Shown: in pieces, positions 4,227 through 5,983 of the stretch
How positions within the stretch are numbered: the first letter of the stretch is position 1
How the letters are laid out: each line of letters begins with the position of its first letter
Source: Oscillospiraceae bacterium
GTDB lineage: Bacteria; Bacillota; Clostridia; Oscillospirales; Oscillospiraceae
Direction of reading: 5' to 3'
Assembly (NCBI GenBank): GCA_904501855.1
Contig: CAJGCI010000111.1
Location: forward strand, 1 to 5,983
DNA: 5,983 nucleotides
Notes under the pieces: generated by a model
What the model was told of the DNA's origin: nothing
The model's database searches: none
The model's input: the letters and a program-made list of their open reading frames with translations, nothing else
Position numbers and translations under genes: made by a program

Positions 4227-5399
4227 GTGAAACTGTTTCCAAAGGACAAAAAATGGGTTCCTTACACCATAGCCGGCTGTGTTACGGTCATCCTGTACCT
4301 GCTGCTGAGCCACGTCGGACCGATCTTTAAAACGTTTGGTGTGATCTGGAACTTTATCCTCCCGGTGGTCCTGGGTGCGGTCATTGCCTATGTGATCAAT
4401 CCCCTGGCAAAGTTCTGTGAGCGAAAACTGTTCCATAAAATGAAGAATGAACGCACCGCATGGATGTGGTCCGTGGTGGTTGCCCTTGTGGTATTGATCC
4501 TGGTTATCGTACTGCTGTTCATGGCGCTGATCCCTCAGGTCGTCAACAGCATCGTCTCGCTGGTATCCAACTTTGACAGCTATGCCGCCAGCGTGGACAA
4601 GTTCCTGGACAAGATCTCAAAGCTGGCCGCCAAATACAATCTGGACGCCACCGCGCTGGAGACCTCTGCCCACAACATGGTCAACAACCTGCTGGATTCC
4701 CTTCCGAACCGGCTGAGCAAACTGGTATCCGCATCCAAGACCTTAGGCAGCAACCTGGTCACATGGCTTCTGGGATTTGTCCTCGCCGTGTATTTTCTGG
4801 TGGACAAGCCGGCTCAGATCCGCGGACTCAAGCGCTTCTTCCACGCCGTTCTTCCCCAGCGGACCTACGACGGATTCGTCCGTTTCTGCACCCGCAGCGA
4901 CAAGATCCTGGTGAAATTCATCTCCTGTGAAGTCATCGACGGTGTCATCGTCGGTGTCGTGAACTTCATCTTCATGGCCATCTGCGGCATGCCGTACAAC
5001 GTCCTGATCTCCGTCATCGTGGCGCTGACGAATCTGATTCCCACCTTCGGTCCCCTTATCGGCACCGTGGTCGGCGGTCTGATCCTGGTCCTGAACAATC
5101 CCTGGCAGGCCCTGATGTTCGTGGTCTTCACCCTCATCCTTCAGACCATTGACGGATACATCATCAAGCCGCGCCTCTACGGCGATCAGCTGGGCGTCTC
5201 CGGTGTGCTGATCCTCATTGCCATCATTGTCGGCGGTCGGATCTTCGGCATGGTGGGCATCCTTCTGGGCATCCCATTTGCCGCCATCGCCATGTTCGTG
5301 TACGACGAGTATGTCATTCCCAAGCTGGAAAATCGCAAAGGCCATCAGGCTCCTGCGGAGGAGCCCCCGGAGTCTCCGGAACCGCCGGAAGCGGTCTGA
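4227..5399 (+). CDS. AI-2E/PerM-family multi-pass membrane transporter
   Basis: The product is 390 residues from the GTG, within the usual family range. Hydrophobic segments fall at about 11-30, 38-58, 79-103, 172-192, 232-254, 255-288, 295-311 and 324-360. A soluble stretch lies between the third and fourth (about 104-170). Family signatures are clear in the second half: TNLIPTFGPLIGTV (268-281), then IIKPRLYGDQLGVSGV (312-327) and GGRIFGMVGILLGIP (336-350). The family includes E. coli TqsA, linked to AI-2 export, and Bacillus-type members reported as sodium/proton antiporters, so the substrate cannot be assigned. The tail after residue 371 is rich in Pro and Glu and probably disordered and cytoplasmic. 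The gene stands alone: divergent from the SLH gene, with its own promoter and terminator. Homology is firm; function is open. Confidence 0.92.
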   Translation: MKLFPKDKKWVPYTIAGCVTVILYLLLSHVGPIFKTFGVIWNFILPVVLGAVIAYVINPLAKFCERKLFHKMKNERTAWMWSVVVALVVLILVIVLLFMALIPQVVNSIVSLVSNFDSYAASVDKFLDKISKLAAKYNLDATALETSAHNMVNNLLDSLPNRLSKLVSASKTLGSNLVTWLLGFVLAVYFLVDKPAQIRGLKRFFHAVLPQRTYDGFVRFCTRSDKILVKFISCEVIDGVIVGVVNFIFMAICGMPYNVLISVIVALTNLIPTFGPLIGTVVGGLILVLNNPWQALMFVVFTLILQTIDGYIIKPRLYGDQLGVSGVLILIAIIVGGRIFGMVGILLGIPFAAIAMFVYDEYVIPKLENRKGHQAPAEEPPESPEPPEAV

Positions 5400-5420
5400 T
5401 TCAATCCTTATATGATAAAC

Positions 5421-5460
5421 GCCCCTGGACAGCGATCCAGGGGCCTTTCTGCTTCTATTC
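5421..5460 (+). terminator. Intrinsic terminator after the AI-2E-family gene
   Basis: GCCCCTGGA (5421-5429) pairs perfectly with TCCAGGGGC (5436-5444) over a CAGCGA loop, and a pyrimidine-rich tail CTTTCTGCTTCTATTC follows. It begins 21 bases after the stop. The phosphatase gene converges from the other side and ends at 5463, so the stem may also stop that transcript, although the minus-strand tail (GTTTATCAT) is a weak U-tract. Confidence 0.85.
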
Positions 5461-5462
5461 TT

Positions 5463-5983
5463 TTATTCCATGGGGAGCGGTGCCACGGGACGGGCATATC
5501 CGCGCACTTCCAGCGGTTCGTTGCGGATCATCCGCTCCGGATGCAGGCGCAGCAGAAGGTCGGCGGTCCATTTCCCGTATCGGGATGCGATCTGCCGGTA
5601 TCCGCCCTCCAGCCGGGGCGTCCGCTGACGGGAGGAATGAGCGTCGCTGGCGATACAGGTCACCAGATTTGCATCCATCAGCCGCTGAACCGTGATCTCC
5701 TCCCGGCCGCCGAATTTCCCCTCCAGGCTTGCCCGGTTGCACTGGGTCAGGCATCCTTCCATGACCCACTGATAGATCCGGTCCGGTCTCTCCTGCACAC
5801 AGTAGTACCGCTCCGGATGGGCGATCACGGGGACCAGCCCGTCAAAAGTGTGGATTTCGTCTACTATAAAAGAAATATAATCTTCCGGAGCGTCAAAGGG
5901 AAATTCCACCAGGAAATACCGGGAATCGTTCAGACCGAACAGCAGTTCTTCCCGGATCTTCCAGCGGATATCCTCCGACGCCA
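5463..5983 (-). CDS. PHP-family tyrosine-protein phosphatase, CpsB/YwqE type (5' partial)
   Basis: The frame is open to the window edge, so the N-terminus lies beyond base 5983; 172 residues are visible of a family that is usually about 240-260. The GTG at 5909 is internal: upstream codons encode family-like sequence (LFGLNDSRYFLVEFPF). Metal-binding motifs of the PHP fold are present: HPER (His at 5819-5817) and SDAH (Asp at 5645-5643, His at 5639-5637). The N-terminal His-x-His motif would be outside the window. CpsB/YwqE enzymes are manganese-dependent phosphatases that remove phosphate from tyrosine kinases controlling capsule or exopolysaccharide synthesis. The gene's kinase and polysaccharide partners, if present, lie to the right. 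It converges on the AI-2E-family gene, with the terminator at 5421-5444 between them. Confidence 0.92.
   Translation of the reverse strand, partial: ASEDIRWKIREELLFGLNDSRYFLVEFPFDAPEDYISFIVDEIHTFDGLVPVIAHPERYYCVQERPDRIYQWVMEGCLTQCNRASLEGKFGGREEITVQRLMDANLVTCIASDAHSSRQRTPRLEGGYRQIASRYGKWTADLLLRLHPERMIRNEPLEVRGYARPVAPLPME

Noticed and set aside
4743..5345. A 200-codon open frame on the minus strand opposite the AI-2E-family gene
   Set aside because: The translation is dominated by Asp, His and Glu, the usual antisense image of a hydrophobic membrane protein; the opposite strand has firm homology.

Overview
The window looks like chromosome of a Gram-positive Bacillota bacterium, most likely a moderately high-G+C member of the Clostridia. 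I infer this from the S-layer-homology (SLH) proteins with TRAQ/TRAE motifs, strong GGAGG-type ribosome binding sites, TTG and GTG starts, a CpsB/YwqE-type phosphatase and several intrinsic terminators. The taxonomic placement is an inference; no marker gene is present.

Layout, left to right. (1) 1-1233, plus strand: the 3' part of an ABC exporter half-transporter (end of the membrane domain plus a complete nucleotide-binding domain), closed by an intrinsic terminator. (2) About 1320-1680: an A+T-rich island unlike its neighbours. It holds a 9-bp inverted repeat, a strong extended -10 promoter, a leader hairpin, an unlisted 41-codon gene (1485-1610) for a hydrophobic, glycine-rich peptide, and a long bidirectional terminator. 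This is the most unusual part of the window. (3) 1689-3323, minus: a secreted subtilisin-family (S8) protease with three C-terminal SLH repeats. (4) 3409-4053, minus: a small secreted protein made almost only of three SLH repeats, with a TTG start. It lies upstream of the protease and is separated from it by a terminator-like hairpin. (5) 4227-5399, plus: an AI-2E/PerM-family membrane protein with a GTG start, divergent from the SLH gene, closed by a G+C-rich terminator. (6) 5463-5983, minus: the C-terminal part of a PHP-type tyrosine-protein phosphatase (CpsB/YwqE type), cut by the window edge.

How the parts may fit together. The SLH protein and the SLH-anchored protease are probably cell-envelope partners transcribed in one direction, with the hairpin between them likely lowering protease expression relative to the SLH protein. 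The phosphatase family usually acts in capsule or exopolysaccharide control, which also fits an envelope theme, but its own operon lies outside the window. The 41-residue peptide has its own promoter and terminator. Its role is unknown: membrane-active peptide, bacteriocin-like peptide, toxin or signal are all open. Its neighbours, an ABC exporter and a surface protease, are of kinds that could export or process a peptide, but nothing in the sequence proves a link.
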